Below, in pieces: positions 44,580 through 53,848 of a stretch of DNA of 64,000 nt. The number at the start of each line of letters is the position of its first letter. The stretch's first letter is position 1. The position numbers were made by a program, and so were the translations under genes. Origin of the DNA: Prodigiosinella confusarubida (GTDB taxonomy: Bacteria; Pseudomonadota; Gammaproteobacteria; Enterobacterales; Enterobacteriaceae); contig NZ_CP025085.1 of NCBI RefSeq assembly GCF_002847015.1, forward strand, positions 1,426,001 through 1,490,000, given 5' to 3'. The notes beneath the pieces are model-generated. The model saw only the letters and a program-made list of their open reading frames with translations, ran no database searches and was not told where the DNA came from.

Positions 44580-45998
44580 GTGTCACTATTGATTAAAAAT
44601 GCTCACGCCATTCTCACCGGCTTGCCGGGGGAGGCGGGACGTCACACCGGGCCGGATATTCGTGTCGTTGATGGTGTGATCGACGCTATTGGCGTATTGA
44701 CGCCATTGCCGGAGGAGCCGCTGATTGATGCCCGTGATTGTGTTGTGTACCCGGCATGGGTCAACACTCACCATCACCTGTTTCAGTCGTTGCTGAAGGG
44801 AGAACCACAAGGATTGAACCAGAGCCTGACCGCCTGGTTGAGCGCCACGCCGTACCGCTTTCGTGCCGCTTTTGATGAACAGACGTTCCGTCTGGCGGTA
44901 CGCATTGGCCTGATTGAGCTATTGCGCTCGGGCTGTGCCACGGTTGCCGACCACAACTATCTGTATTGGCCGGATATGCCGTTCGATACGTCAGAGATCG
45001 TGTTTAGTGAAGGGGCGGCGCTGGGGATGCGCATCGTGTTGTGTCGGGGGGGCGCCACTCAGACACGAGCGTTGGAGCAAGATTTGCCGATCGCGCTGCG
45101 CCCGGAGAGTATCGACAACTATATAGCGGATATTGAACGGCTGGTGAAACGTTACCACGATCCGCGGCCAGAGGCGCTGCGCAAGGTAGTAATGGCACCG
45201 ACCACCGTGTTGCACTCGGCACCGTCGTCGCAATTGCGCGAGATGGCGCGGGTGGCGCGTCGGTTGGGTATCCGCTTACACAGCCATCTATCGGAAACCG
45301 TGGATTATCTGGATGCGGCGCGGGCCAGGTTTGCCATGACGCCAGTGCAGTTCTGCGCTGAACACGAGTGGCTGGGGGATGATGTGTGGTTCGCCCATCT
45401 GGTGAAATTGTTGCCGGAAGAGATCGCTTTGCTGGGGAAAACTCGAACCGGCATTGCCCATTGTCCGCAGAGCAATGGGCGTCTGGGCAGCGGCATTGCC
45501 GATCTGGTAGCGCTGGAACAGGCGGGCGTGACGATTTCACTCGGGGTCGATGGCGCAGCGTCCAATGAAGCGGCAGACATGCAGAGCGAAGCGCATGCCG
45601 CATGGTTGTTGCAGCGCGCGCGAAAAGGCATGCAGGCGCAGCCACGTTACGCCGGTGGCACCTTTGAGGGGGGGGCTGACGCCGTCACCATCGAAGATGT
45701 GGTGCGTTGGGGGAGTGCAGGCGGTGCACAAATCCTTGGGCTGACGCGTAGCGGCACTCTTCAGCCTGGCATGTTGGCCGACATTGCCATCTACCGTCTG
45801 GACGATCCGCGTTACTTTGGTCTGCACGATATGGCGATTGGTCCGGTGGCCTGTGGTGGTCGTGCAGCGCTCAAGGCGTTAATGATCAATGGCCGGCTTA
45901 TCGTTGAAGATGACACCGTGTCTGGCATCGATCTGGGCGCTATGCGTCAAGAGGCGTTGTCGGCTGTCCGCACACTGAAACGGCGTGTGGGCTTGTAA
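44580..45998 (+). CDS. 8-oxoguanine-deaminase / AtzB-type amidohydrolase
   Basis: A 472 aa amidohydrolase of the nucleobase and triazine deaminase subgroup. It has PAWVNTHHHLFQSLLKGEPQ (metal His pair), SGCATVADHNYL, HSHLSETVDYL, WFAHLVKL, GIAHCPQSNGRLGSGI and ISLGVDGAASNE, a layout matching Pseudomonas 8-oxoguanine deaminase and hydroxyatrazine hydrolases. Translation starts at GTG 44580 after AAGAGGAG. If the substrate is 8-oxoguanine the product is urate, which the hpx genes 4-10 kb away degrade. Other aminated heterocycles are equally possible. Confidence 0.8.
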   Translation: MSLLIKNAHAILTGLPGEAGRHTGPDIRVVDGVIDAIGVLTPLPEEPLIDARDCVVYPAWVNTHHHLFQSLLKGEPQGLNQSLTAWLSATPYRFRAAFDEQTFRLAVRIGLIELLRSGCATVADHNYLYWPDMPFDTSEIVFSEGAALGMRIVLCRGGATQTRALEQDLPIALRPESIDNYIADIERLVKRYHDPRPEALRKVVMAPTTVLHSAPSSQLREMARVARRLGIRLHSHLSETVDYLDAARARFAMTPVQFCAEHEWLGDDVWFAHLVKLLPEEIALLGKTRTGIAHCPQSNGRLGSGIADLVALEQAGVTISLGVDGAASNEAADMQSEAHAAWLLQRARKGMQAQPRYAGGTFEGGADAVTIEDVVRWGSAGGAQILGLTRSGTLQPGMLADIAIYRLDDPRYFGLHDMAIGPVACGGRAALKALMINGRLIVEDDTVSGIDLGAMRQEALSAVRTLKRRVGL

Positions 45999-46024
45999 CC
46001 TGAGAGAAAAAGAACAGGATAATC

Positions 46025-47026
46025 ATGATGACCCAATCCAATAACGCTCAACGCTATACGTTGCAGGAACTGGAAAACGAAGCGCTGATGGGGGCCGTTG
46101 GCCAGGAAACCTTTGCCCGTGAAGTGCGCTGCATTGATTTATCGGATTTTGAGCGGCGGAAAAGCGAAATCGCCGACCAGCTATGGCGGGCCGCTGTAGA
46201 GATCGGCTTCTTCCAGGTGAGTAATCACGGTATTGATTTGATAGACATCCACCACGCTTTTGATATGACGGAACGGTTCTTCGCGTTGCCCGAAACCGTC
46301 AAGGCACAGTATCCGCTGACCCACAATGCTGGCTGGGAAAGTCGAGCGCAAGTACGCCCTTCTACCCGTACCCCGGATCAAAAAGAGTCTTATCAGATAA
46401 CGCGTCCACTGATGGATGGCTTGTGGCCGAGCGAGCAGGTGTTGCCGCAGTTCCAACACACCATGCTGGCATTCGAATCACGCTGCTGGCAGCTGGGTAT
46501 GAAACTGCTTTCCTGTTTTGCCCTCAAACTGGGCTTCCCTGAGCATTTTTTCCAGCAGGCCCACAACCCGAACCATGCCGACTACCAGAGCACCTTGCGC
46601 ATGCTGCACTATTATGCGACTGACCCGCAGCAGGTTACTCCGTCAGGGCAATGGCGTGCCGGGGCGCATACCGATTTTGACTGTCTGACGCTGTTGTTTC
46701 AACGTCCGGGGCAGGGTGGATTGCAGGTTTGTCCGGGTAAAGACCGAGAAAGCCAGCAGTGGACCAACATTGAGCCGAGTGAAGAGGTGATCACCTGCAA
46801 TATCGGCGATATGTTGATGCGCTGGAGTGATGATCAACTACCGTCGAATTTCCATCGGGTGAGGAACCCGACGCCGGACGAGTATCAAGGCCCTCGTTAC
46901 AGCCTGGCGTTTTTCTGCCAAGCCAATAAAACAGTGGAAATTGTTGGGCCAGGCGGGAAATATCCGACGATCCGCGCCGATGCATATCTTCAGCAACGTA
47001 TTCAGGCCAACTTCGCGACAGGATAG
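46025..47026 (+). CDS. 2-Oxoglutarate/Fe(II) oxygenase, isopenicillin N synthase-like
   Basis: A 333 aa oxygenase with the N-terminal DIOX_N region (AVEIGFFQVSNHGIDLIDIH) and a C-terminal jelly roll. The iron ligands are HTD in GAHTDFDCLTLLFQ and the distal His in NFHRVRNP, and the co-substrate Arg/Ser are in RYSLAFF, all intact. Thymine 7-hydroxylase and related base oxygenases belong to this superfamily, so methyl or ring hydroxylation of a nucleobase-like compound is plausible. It lies 26 nt after the amidohydrolase, in the same unit. Confidence 0.85.
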   Translation: MMTQSNNAQRYTLQELENEALMGAVGQETFAREVRCIDLSDFERRKSEIADQLWRAAVEIGFFQVSNHGIDLIDIHHAFDMTERFFALPETVKAQYPLTHNAGWESRAQVRPSTRTPDQKESYQITRPLMDGLWPSEQVLPQFQHTMLAFESRCWQLGMKLLSCFALKLGFPEHFFQQAHNPNHADYQSTLRMLHYYATDPQQVTPSGQWRAGAHTDFDCLTLLFQRPGQGGLQVCPGKDRESQQWTNIEPSEEVITCNIGDMLMRWSDDQLPSNFHRVRNPTPDEYQGPRYSLAFFCQANKTVEIVGPGGKYPTIRADAYLQQRIQANFATG

Positions 47027-47134
47027 CGACAGACGTTCCCTTCCCACGTTTTTATGACGCTCTGGCGCATCGGCTACCAGATCTATTGGTCACGAGTAAG
47101 GTATTGCTTATTGATTCGATACAGACAACGGATT

Positions 47135-47150
47135 AGTGACGGGCATCACA
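47135..47150. promoter_or_regulatory. CRP-like palindrome upstream of ahpC
   Basis: AGTGA-CGGGCA-TCACA resembles the CRP half-sites TGTGA-N6-TCACA with one mismatch. It is about 55 bp before the ahpC start. The function is unproven; OxyR would be the expected regulator, and no clear OxyR site was identified by eye. Confidence 0.35.
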
Positions 47151-47203
47151 TCATTGTATTTTAGCTCCCATACCAAACACATGCGACAAATGAGGAAATA
47201 CTG

Positions 47204-47767
47204 ATGTCCGTTATTAATACCCAGGTTAAACCGTTTAAAAATCAGGCGTTCAAAGCAGGTCAGTTTATTGAAGTCACTGAAAAAGATATTGAAGGCAAAT
47301 GGAGTGTGTTCTTCTTCTATCCGGCTGACTTTACGTTTGTCTGCCCGACTGAATTGGGTGACGTAGCGGATTATTACGACGAATTCCAGAAGATCGGGGT
47401 TGATATCTATTCTGTATCCACCGATACCCACTTTACCCATAAAGCGTGGCATGGCAGCTCTGATACCATCGCTAAAATCAAATACGCCATGATCGGTGAC
47501 CCGACGGGTCAACTGACGCGCAACTTTGAAAACCTGCGTGAAGCAGAAGGTTTAGCTGACCGTGGTACTTTCATCGTTGACCCGCAGGGCATTATCCAGG
47601 CGGTGGAAATCACCGCGGAAGGTATTGGCCGTGACGCTTCTGATCTGTTGCGCAAAATAAAAGCGGCTCAGTATGTCGCCGCTCATCCTGGTGAAGTGTG
47701 CCCGGCAAAATGGCAGGAAGGTGATGCCACATTGGCGCCGTCTTTGGATCTGGTTGGCAAAATCTGA
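47204..47767 (+). CDS. ahpC: Alkyl hydroperoxide reductase subunit C
   Basis: AhpC is the cytoplasmic 2-Cys peroxiredoxin that reduces hydrogen peroxide and organic peroxides. The 187 aa equal the E. coli length. The peroxidatic cysteine is Cys47 in [11 protein letters not shown] and the resolving cysteine is in GEVCPAKW near residue 166. The conserved [18 protein letters not shown] and GTFIVDPQG segments are present. It is followed by ahpF, its reductase, with a hairpin between. Confidence 0.98.
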   Translation: MSVINTQVKPFKNQAFKAGQFIEVTEKDIEGKWSVFFFYPADFTFVCPTELGDVADYYDEFQKIGVDIYSVSTDTHFTHKAWHGSSDTIAKIKYAMIGDPTGQLTRNFENLREAEGLADRGTFIVDPQGIIQAVEITAEGIGRDASDLLRKIKAAQYVAAHPGEVCPAKWQEGDATLAPSLDLVGKI

Positions 47768-47800
47768 ATAAGCCAGCGCTGTTGATAGACTGATTTTACT

Positions 47801-47826
47801 ATCGGGTGCCCAGCACCCGATTTTTT
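47801..47826 (+). terminator. Terminator or attenuator between ahpC and ahpF
   Basis: A perfect stem ATCGGGTG / CACCCGAT with a five-base loop is followed by a run of T. It would lower ahpF expression relative to ahpC, as is usual for this pair. Confidence 0.85.
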
Positions 47827-47848
47827 CCGCCAATGCCAGGGACCCTCT

Positions 47849-49405
47849 ATGCTCGACAATAACATGCAGATCCAGCTGAAAGCCTATCTGGAAAAATTAA
47901 CCAAACCGGTTGAGCTAGTGGCGACGCTAGATGATTCGGTTAAATCTTCTGAAGTCCGGCAACTGCTGATCGAAATTGCCGAACTATCTGAAAAAGTCAG
48001 CTTTTTTGAAAACAATGAACTGTCGGTACGCAAGCCTTCATTTCTGATCACCAATCCGGGATTGGCGACCGGGCCTCGCTTTGCCGGTGCCCCGCTGGGA
48101 CATGAGTTCACTTCACTGGTGTTGGCGCTGTTGCAGACGGGGGGCCATCCGTCAAAAGAGACTCAAGAACTGCTCGACCAGATTCGCTATCTGGACGGTA
48201 AATTCCATTTCGAAACCTATTACTCGCTGACCTGTCACAACTGTCCTGATGTGGTGCAGGCACTGAATTTAATGTCCATCCTGAATCCAAATATTACCCA
48301 CACCGCAATTGATGGCGGTGTGTTCCAGGATGAGATCAAAGAACGCAATATTATGGGCGTACCCACGATATTTCTGAACGGCGAGCACTTCGGTCAGGGA
48401 CGCATGAGTCTGGGGGAAATTGTCGGCAAGATTGATACCGGCGCCAGCGATAAACTGGTCGAAAAGCTCAACAATCGCCCGATTTATGATGTGTTGGTTG
48501 TCGGTAGCGGCCCGGCGGGGGCAGCGGCGGCGGTGTATGCCGCCCGTAAGGGGATCCGTACCGGACTGATGGGGGAGCGTTTTGGTGGGCAGATTCTCGA
48601 TACCGTAGATATTGAAAATTATATCTCGGTACCGAAAACTGAAGGTGCCAAATTGGCCACTGCGCTAAAAAGTCATGTTGATGACTATGACGTGGATATC
48701 ATTGATCTACAAAGCGCGCAGAAACTGGTGCCAGCCAGTGAACCTGGCATGCCGCATCAGATTGAAACCGTATCTGGCGCGGTACTGCGATCCCGCAGCA
48801 TTATCATCGCGACCGGCGCCCGCTGGCGGAATATGAATGTGCCCGGTGAAGATCAGTATCGTACTCGTGGGGTAACCTACTGTCCGCACTGTGATGGCCC
48901 CTTGTTCAAGGGTAAACACGTGGCCGTGATCGGCGGCGGTAACTCCGGCGTTGAAGCCGCTATCGATCTGGCGGGGGTGGTGAAACACGTGACGCTACTG
49001 GAGTTTGCGCCGGAACTGAAAGCGGATTCCGTGCTACAGGATAAATTACGCAGCTTGCCAAATGTGGATGTCATCATGAATGCGCAGACGACTGAAGTGC
49101 TGGGGGATGGACAAAAGGTCATCGGACTGGCGTATCAGGATCGCGTCAGCAGCAGTATTCATAAGCTGGCGCTGGAAGGGATCTTCGTGCAGATCGGCCT
49201 GTTACCCAACACCAACTGGCTGGACGGTACCGTGGCGCGTAACCGCATCGGTGAAATCGAGATTGATGTCAAATGCGAAACCAGTGTGAAAGGGATCTTC
49301 GCTGCCGGTGACTGTACTACCGTGCCGTACAAACAGATTATTATCGCCACGGGTGAAGGGGCCAAAGCCTCGCTGAGTGCCTTTGACCATTTGATCAGAA
49401 CCTAA
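47849..49405 (+). CDS. ahpF: Alkyl hydroperoxide reductase subunit F
   Basis: AhpF passes electrons from NADH through FAD and two disulfide centres to AhpC. The 518 aa protein begins with the tandem thioredoxin-like domain (active cysteines in LTCHNCPDV, about residues 128-131), followed by the thioredoxin-reductase-like part: FAD site [19 protein letters not shown], redox cysteines [12 protein letters not shown] site [16 protein letters not shown] and [13 protein letters not shown]. All centres are intact. Confidence 0.97.
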   Translation: MLDNNMQIQLKAYLEKLTKPVELVATLDDSVKSSEVRQLLIEIAELSEKVSFFENNELSVRKPSFLITNPGLATGPRFAGAPLGHEFTSLVLALLQTGGHPSKETQELLDQIRYLDGKFHFETYYSLTCHNCPDVVQALNLMSILNPNITHTAIDGGVFQDEIKERNIMGVPTIFLNGEHFGQGRMSLGEIVGKIDTGASDKLVEKLNNRPIYDVLVVGSGPAGAAAAVYAARKGIRTGLMGERFGGQILDTVDIENYISVPKTEGAKLATALKSHVDDYDVDIIDLQSAQKLVPASEPGMPHQIETVSGAVLRSRSIIIATGARWRNMNVPGEDQYRTRGVTYCPHCDGPLFKGKHVAVIGGGNSGVEAAIDLAGVVKHVTLLEFAPELKADSVLQDKLRSLPNVDVIMNAQTTEVLGDGQKVIGLAYQDRVSSSIHKLALEGIFVQIGLLPNTNWLDGTVARNRIGEIEIDVKCETSVKGIFAAGDCTTVPYKQIIIATGEGAKASLSAFDHLIRT

Positions 49406-49476
49406 TACTGCTCGGTATCCGCAATGTGTGGTCGAACCGACCGGCGTTGGATTATTCCTCTCATTGTGGTGACCTG

Positions 49477-49506
49477 ACGCCGTTAGCATGCTGACGGCGT
49501 TTTTTC
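49477..49506 (+). terminator. Rho-independent terminator after ahpF
   Basis: Stem ACGCCGT / ACGGCGT with a loop that includes the small palindrome AGCATGCT, followed by TTTTTT. Confidence 0.88.
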
Positions 49507-49557
49507 TGGCTATTTCGCTATCCGCCAGGGTGTTCAGCGTATGCTTTTCTCTCGGTA

Positions 49558-49890
49558 TCAGCTACCGCGATAGGTGGACCAGGAAAAAGGTGAAATCAGG
49601 AACGGCAGATGATAATGACCGGCACCAGTCAGTTGAAAGTCGATTTGTGCCGTCACGTACAACGCCTCTCGACCTGTCGCGGCAAACCACTGGCCGATGT
49701 CTGCCGTCATACGGTAGCGACCGGGTAATAGCGGATCAGCGGTGAAGGCCGCAATGCGGCCGTCATCATTGGTCTGATCTTGCGCCACGCTATGCCATTC
49801 ATCGTTTTCCCACCGTTCCAACAGGATATTCACTCCCGCTGCGGGTTTTCCCTGGGTGGTATCCAGAATATGGGTGCTGAGTGTGTTCAT
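49558..49890 (-). CDS. uraH: 5-Hydroxyisourate hydrolase
   Basis: This transthyretin-like enzyme (HpxT in Klebsiella) hydrolyses 5-hydroxyisourate to OHCU, the second step of urate breakdown. The 110 aa protein has LSTHILDTTQGKPAAG at its start and the diagnostic C-terminal YRGS; the catalytic His and Arg pattern (ERWENDEW, RYRM) is present. No signal peptide, so it is cytoplasmic. The ATG overlaps the uraD stop codon by 4 nt, so the two are cotranslated. Confidence 0.96.
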   Translation of the reverse strand: MNTLSTHILDTTQGKPAAGVNILLERWENDEWHSVAQDQTNDDGRIAAFTADPLLPGRYRMTADIGQWFAATGREALYVTAQIDFQLTGAGHYHLPFLISPFSWSTYRGS

Positions 49891-50387
49891 GCGCGAATGA
49901 TTCCTTCCAGTCTGAGTAACGTGATTTGGCGCAATTGCTCCAGTGTTTCTTCTATTTCTTGCTGTTCACTGTTCTGTAGCCGACGCTGTAGTATCTGTAG
50001 GATCTCTTCTCCACTGCGATCGTTGGCACGGATCAGAAATATCCGGCCAAAGGTGTCTTCATAACGGGAATTACCTATCCGTAATGCTGCCGCCAGCGAG
50101 AGGTTTTCGGTACTGATGGCTGCCTGTTCCTGCCGGGAAAAATCAGCGTGCCGACTGGTACTGCCAGCCTGTTCACCGATACGGGGATGAGCGCGTAGTG
50201 CCAGTGTCAGTTCCTCCACCTGCCAGCCGGTCATTGCCTGCTGTCCGGTGGCCAGTAGGGCGGCACGGTTGCCATAAGGTCGCCTGGCGGTCACTTGTCT
50301 GGCCCAATCGGGAATGGCAACACAAGATTCTAGTAGTGCCACCGCTTCATTGATATTGAGCTGGTTAAAGGCTTCCAGTGTAATCAT
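49887..50387 (-). CDS. uraD: OHCU decarboxylase
   Basis: The 166 aa enzyme (HpxQ in Klebsiella) decarboxylates OHCU to S-allantoin, the third step after urate hydroxylation. The motif LRAHPRIGEQAG holds the catalytic His, and the family segments FNQLNINEAVALLESCV and GRIFLIRANDRSGEEIL are clear. The start at 50387 follows GGAGAGAAAC; the longer frame (to 50456) has no support. It is the first gene of the uraD-uraH pair. Confidence 0.96.
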   Translation of the reverse strand: MITLEAFNQLNINEAVALLESCVAIPDWARQVTARRPYGNRAALLATGQQAMTGWQVEELTLALRAHPRIGEQAGSTSRHADFSRQEQAAISTENLSLAAALRIGNSRYEDTFGRIFLIRANDRSGEEILQILQRRLQNSEQQEIEETLEQLRQITLLRLEGIIRA

Positions 50388-50636
50388 TGTTTCTCTCCTT
50401 GCCCGCTGGCAACAATAGATTCTTTGGTATGACTTTTCGTAATAAGAGATCTGCAACTAGCATGCCATTTATATCGAGATGGCTGACGGGTTCCTAAAAG
50501 CCGCTTTTTCCGAATTGAGCGTCAGATAGTTGTACCCGGACAGATTGTCACCCAAACTGGATTTTTTCGGACGAATACCTGGCATTGTCGTGTTTCTTGA
50601 GACAAGAATGTGACCGTGTGAGATGACAGGGTGCCT

Positions 50637-51572
50637 TTATGGTGCGTCCGTAGCGTTTTTTCCCATGTCTGCATGCATATCATCAATGGCTTGCGTAAAG
50701 TGTTTGATCACTAACTGCGCCGCCCGCGATAACTGACGTTTGGGCGCTACACACAGCGCCAGCGTCAGGGGCCTAACAGCTTGATGGCTGAAGGGGACGA
50801 ATGCTAATGTGCCACTTCTGACTTCACTATATACATCCAGCAGACTCAGGATGCCTACCCCGACATTCTGATATACCAGCGATTTCATCACTTTAAGATC
50901 ATTACACACCATATTTTGTACCGGGATGAGATGGTGACGGTGGTACAACCCCTCCATGCGTTCATGCACCATGAGTGGCGCGGCAGGCAGTAACTGGCGG
51001 TAGCTGACAAGTTGGCTGAGGGTGACATCAGTCTGACTTGCCAGCGGATGTTCCGGCCGCATCACCACGCCAATGGGGATTTCGGTAAACGCCCGTACCT
51101 CGATACCTTGCCCTTCCAGCGGATCGAGCAGAATACCGATATCCACCTCAGACTCGGCCACCAGACTGTTGATGGCATAGCTTTCGTCGGTATGGAGGTT
51201 AAACGTCAGATGAGGATATTGACGGCTGATCTCCGCCAGTGCCTGGATCAGCACCCCTTCGCTCAGGGCGGCAACCATTGCCACGGAGACATGGCCGCGC
51301 TTGAGTCCCTGTAATTCATCAAAACGCTGGCGCGTGAGGGCGTACTCTTTTTTCCAGCGATGCAGATCACTGTAGAGTAGCTCGCCTGCGGAAGTGAGTC
51401 TCAATCCACTGGGCAGCCTTTCAAACAGCGGGGTTTCCATCTTCTCTTCTGCCATCAGAATCTGCCGGTTGATGGCGGAGCTGGAGACATGCAGCACCTC
51501 GGCAGCTTTACGCAAACTGCCCGTAGTGGCCACCGCCATGAAGTAATGGGAAAAACGGGACAAGGGATCCAT
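50637..51572 (-). CDS. LysR-family regulator of the hpx locus (HpxR-like)
   Basis: A 311 aa LysR-type regulator with a clear helix-turn-helix (LRKAAEVLHVSSSAINRQIL) and a ligand domain. It is divergent from hpxD (155 nt apart), the same relation as hpxR in Klebsiella, where HpxR activates hpxDE. It is also a paralogue of the LysR at 42375, so the two catabolic regions may share ancestry or cross-talk. The name HpxR is inferred mainly from position. Confidence 0.85.
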   Translation of the reverse strand: MDPLSRFSHYFMAVATTGSLRKAAEVLHVSSSAINRQILMAEEKMETPLFERLPSGLRLTSAGELLYSDLHRWKKEYALTRQRFDELQGLKRGHVSVAMVAALSEGVLIQALAEISRQYPHLTFNLHTDESYAINSLVAESEVDIGILLDPLEGQGIEVRAFTEIPIGVVMRPEHPLASQTDVTLSQLVSYRQLLPAAPLMVHERMEGLYHRHHLIPVQNMVCNDLKVMKSLVYQNVGVGILSLLDVYSEVRSGTLAFVPFSHQAVRPLTLALCVAPKRQLSRAAQLVIKHFTQAIDDMHADMGKNATDAP

Positions 51573-51727
51573 AGATTTACCTGTACGAATTTTTGCAGCG
51601 AATATGTTAAAAAACTATTATGGACTGCAACACTTCTTGTTATCCACAATAACATTACCCATTTATTGTTCTGGCTGATGGCGGGTTGATATCAGCCTGA
51701 TCCGTCTCTGTGTGAAAGGTGATGCTT

Positions 51728-52762
51728 ATGAAGGTAACGCTGAATCCCCCCGCCAATTGCTCCTTTGCGTCTGATGACTGGTATCGTTTGGCCCGTTACT
51801 GGCATCCGGTGGCGCTGGCGGCAGAGGTTGGTCCAGCGCCTATGTCGGTCACGCTGCTGGATGAGCCATTAGTGGTGTACCGTGCCGGGGACGATATTGT
51901 GGCGGCACGGGATATCTGTCCGCATCGCGGGGTGCCGCTCAGTATGGGGTCGTCTGACGGACAGGGGATTGTCTGTCCTTACCATGGGTTGCGATTTGGA
52001 GAGGGCGGACGTTGTAATCGGGTGCCAGCCAGCCCGGATCTGCCGATTCCGCCCAAATTGAATCTGCTGACCTTCGCAGCACGAGAACAGTATGGCCTGG
52101 TGTGGGTGTGTATGGATCCGCCGGATGGCATTCTGCCGGCCCTACCGCTGATGCCGCACTGGGATGATGACGGCTTTCAACAGATTGTCTGTCCCTCTTT
52201 TCATATCGCCGGTTTTGCCGGACGCCAGATTGAAGGTTTTCTGGATGTGGCGCACTTCGCCTGGGTACACACTGATACTTTCGCTGATCCGAATAATCAA
52301 CAGGTGCCGGATTACCAAACGCTGGAAACCCCCTACGGATTCAATGCCGATTATGTGAGTTCGATGTCCAACTTTGCTCATGGTTCGGGATGTCAGGCAC
52401 CTGAGGGGTTTACCTGGTTGCGTCATTTCGAGATGCACCTGCCGTTTACCGCCACACTGACCATTCATTTTCCGGATGAGGGGCGTCTGGTGATCATGAA
52501 TGCCGCTTCACCGGTATCCGCGCGCAAAACGTGTCTGTTTGTGCCGATAGCCCGCAATTTTGATCTGCATATTCCGCTAGAGGAGGTTCATGCCTTTAAC
52601 CGACGGGTGTTTGAGGAGGACCGGGTGATGGTGGAAAGCCAGCGGCCGGAGCATCTTCCGCTCGACCTGACACTGGAAGCGCATATTCCGGCGGATCGCA
52701 GCTCAATTGCCTACCGACGTGGTCTAAAACGACTGGGTTTCGGTGCGTTTTTTCTGGTGTAA
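51728..52762 (+). CDS. hpxD: Rieske-type oxygenase HpxD
   Basis: The oxygenase component of a two-part non-heme iron system; in Klebsiella HpxD with HpxE oxidises hypoxanthine. The Rieske [2Fe-2S] ligands are Cys64/His66 (CPHRG) and Cys83/His86 (CPYHG). The mononuclear iron triad lies in the D-x2-H-x4-H run LDVAHFAWVHT. About 344 aa, as expected for the vanillate-demethylase-like group. Start is at 51728 or 51722; AAGG precedes both. It lies 9 nt before hpxE. Confidence 0.88.
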   Translation: MKVTLNPPANCSFASDDWYRLARYWHPVALAAEVGPAPMSVTLLDEPLVVYRAGDDIVAARDICPHRGVPLSMGSSDGQGIVCPYHGLRFGEGGRCNRVPASPDLPIPPKLNLLTFAAREQYGLVWVCMDPPDGILPALPLMPHWDDDGFQQIVCPSFHIAGFAGRQIEGFLDVAHFAWVHTDTFADPNNQQVPDYQTLETPYGFNADYVSSMSNFAHGSGCQAPEGFTWLRHFEMHLPFTATLTIHFPDEGRLVIMNAASPVSARKTCLFVPIARNFDLHIPLEEVHAFNRRVFEEDRVMVESQRPEHLPLDLTLEAHIPADRSSIAYRRGLKRLGFGAFFLV

Positions 52763-52771
52763 GAGGGGAGT

Positions 52772-53740
52772 ATGCCAATGTTGAATGTGGTGGTTGATGC
52801 TCTTTTCCGCCAGGGGGAAGGCAATTTGGCGCTGCGGCTGGTATCGGCGGACGAACAGCCGCTGCCCGCATTTGAAGCGGGTGCCCATATTGATGTTCAC
52901 CTGGCTGATGGTATCCAGCGACCATACTCGCTGGCCGGTGATCCGGCGGATCGCGACCATTATCTGCTCTGCATCCGGTACGAAGCGGCTTCTTGTGGCG
53001 CCTCCCGCTATGTGCATGAGTCATTACGCGTGGGGCAGCACCTGAGCGTGTCCTACCCGCGTAACCAGTTTGCCCTGGTGCCAGCTAAACGTTATCTGTT
53101 GCTGGCGGGGGGCATCGGCATTACTCCGCTGTTATCCATGGCGGAGTCGCTGGATCAGGACGCTACGCCGTTCGAATTGCACTATTTTGTTAAACATCGG
53201 CGTGCCATTGCTTTTCGTGATCGTCTACAGCGAGGTTTTCGTCATGGTGAATGCCAGATTTGGTGCGGAAACGAAGGGCACAGTCCACGCCAGACACTAC
53301 CGAAAAGCCTGTATGCGGGGGCGAGTCATCGGCGTTTATATGTGTGTGGCCCGTCAGGATTTATGGCGCAGGTGATCCAGCAGGCACAAGCTCACGACTG
53401 GCCACAGGATAGGATCCATCATGAGGCGTTTTGTCCGCCGGTTGTGGCGGACAGCGCAACAGCGACGGACAGCGAATTCACCGTTGAGCTGGCATCTTCC
53501 GGTCGTTCATTTCGGGTGCCGTCAGATAAAACCATTGCCGCCGTGTTGTTGGAAAATGATGTAGCGGTGCCGCTTTCCTGCGAAATGGGGATTTGTGGCG
53601 CCTGCCTGACCGCCGTAAGGGAAGGTACGCCGGATCACCGTGATACCGTGCAATCTGACGCAGAAAAATCCGACCCGGATCAACACATTGCGCTGTGCTG
53701 CTCTCGTAGCCACTCGGCGCGTTTGGTTATTGATTTATAA
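52772..53740 (+). CDS. hpxE: Flavin/[2Fe-2S] reductase HpxE
   Basis: A 322 aa phthalate-dioxygenase-reductase-type protein that feeds electrons from NAD(P)H to HpxD. Flavin-binding segment RPYSLAGDPADRDHYLL, nucleotide-binding part LLAGGIGITPLLSMA and CGPSGFMAQV, and a C-terminal plant-type ferredoxin domain with CEMGICGACLTAV ... IALCCSRS (four cysteines, Cx4Cx2C plus one). The domain order flavin - NAD - ferredoxin is typical. Stop and start are 9 nt from hpxD, one operon. Confidence 0.9.
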   Translation: MPMLNVVVDALFRQGEGNLALRLVSADEQPLPAFEAGAHIDVHLADGIQRPYSLAGDPADRDHYLLCIRYEAASCGASRYVHESLRVGQHLSVSYPRNQFALVPAKRYLLLAGGIGITPLLSMAESLDQDATPFELHYFVKHRRAIAFRDRLQRGFRHGECQIWCGNEGHSPRQTLPKSLYAGASHRRLYVCGPSGFMAQVIQQAQAHDWPQDRIHHEAFCPPVVADSATATDSEFTVELASSGRSFRVPSDKTIAAVLLENDVAVPLSCEMGICGACLTAVREGTPDHRDTVQSDAEKSDPDQHIALCCSRSHSARLVIDL

Positions 53741-53848
53741 GCATCAGCCGATGCGCTGATGGATCAGTGAACTCGGTGGCGGATGCGTCAGAGATAAAGG
53801 GTTGGCACACAAATTGCTGCACTTGAAACGGCAACAAATGGGGGATAA

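Noticed and set aside
45004-45645. 213-codon minus-strand frame inside the amidohydrolase gene
   Set aside because: It lies wholly antisense to a well-supported enzyme, is rich in Pro, Arg, Ala and Ser as typical of shadow frames, and matches no family.
47135-47150. OxyR-binding site for ahpC
   Set aside because: OxyR control is expected, but I could not align a convincing ATAG-type set of half-sites by eye; only a CRP-like palindrome stands out, so no OxyR site is claimed.
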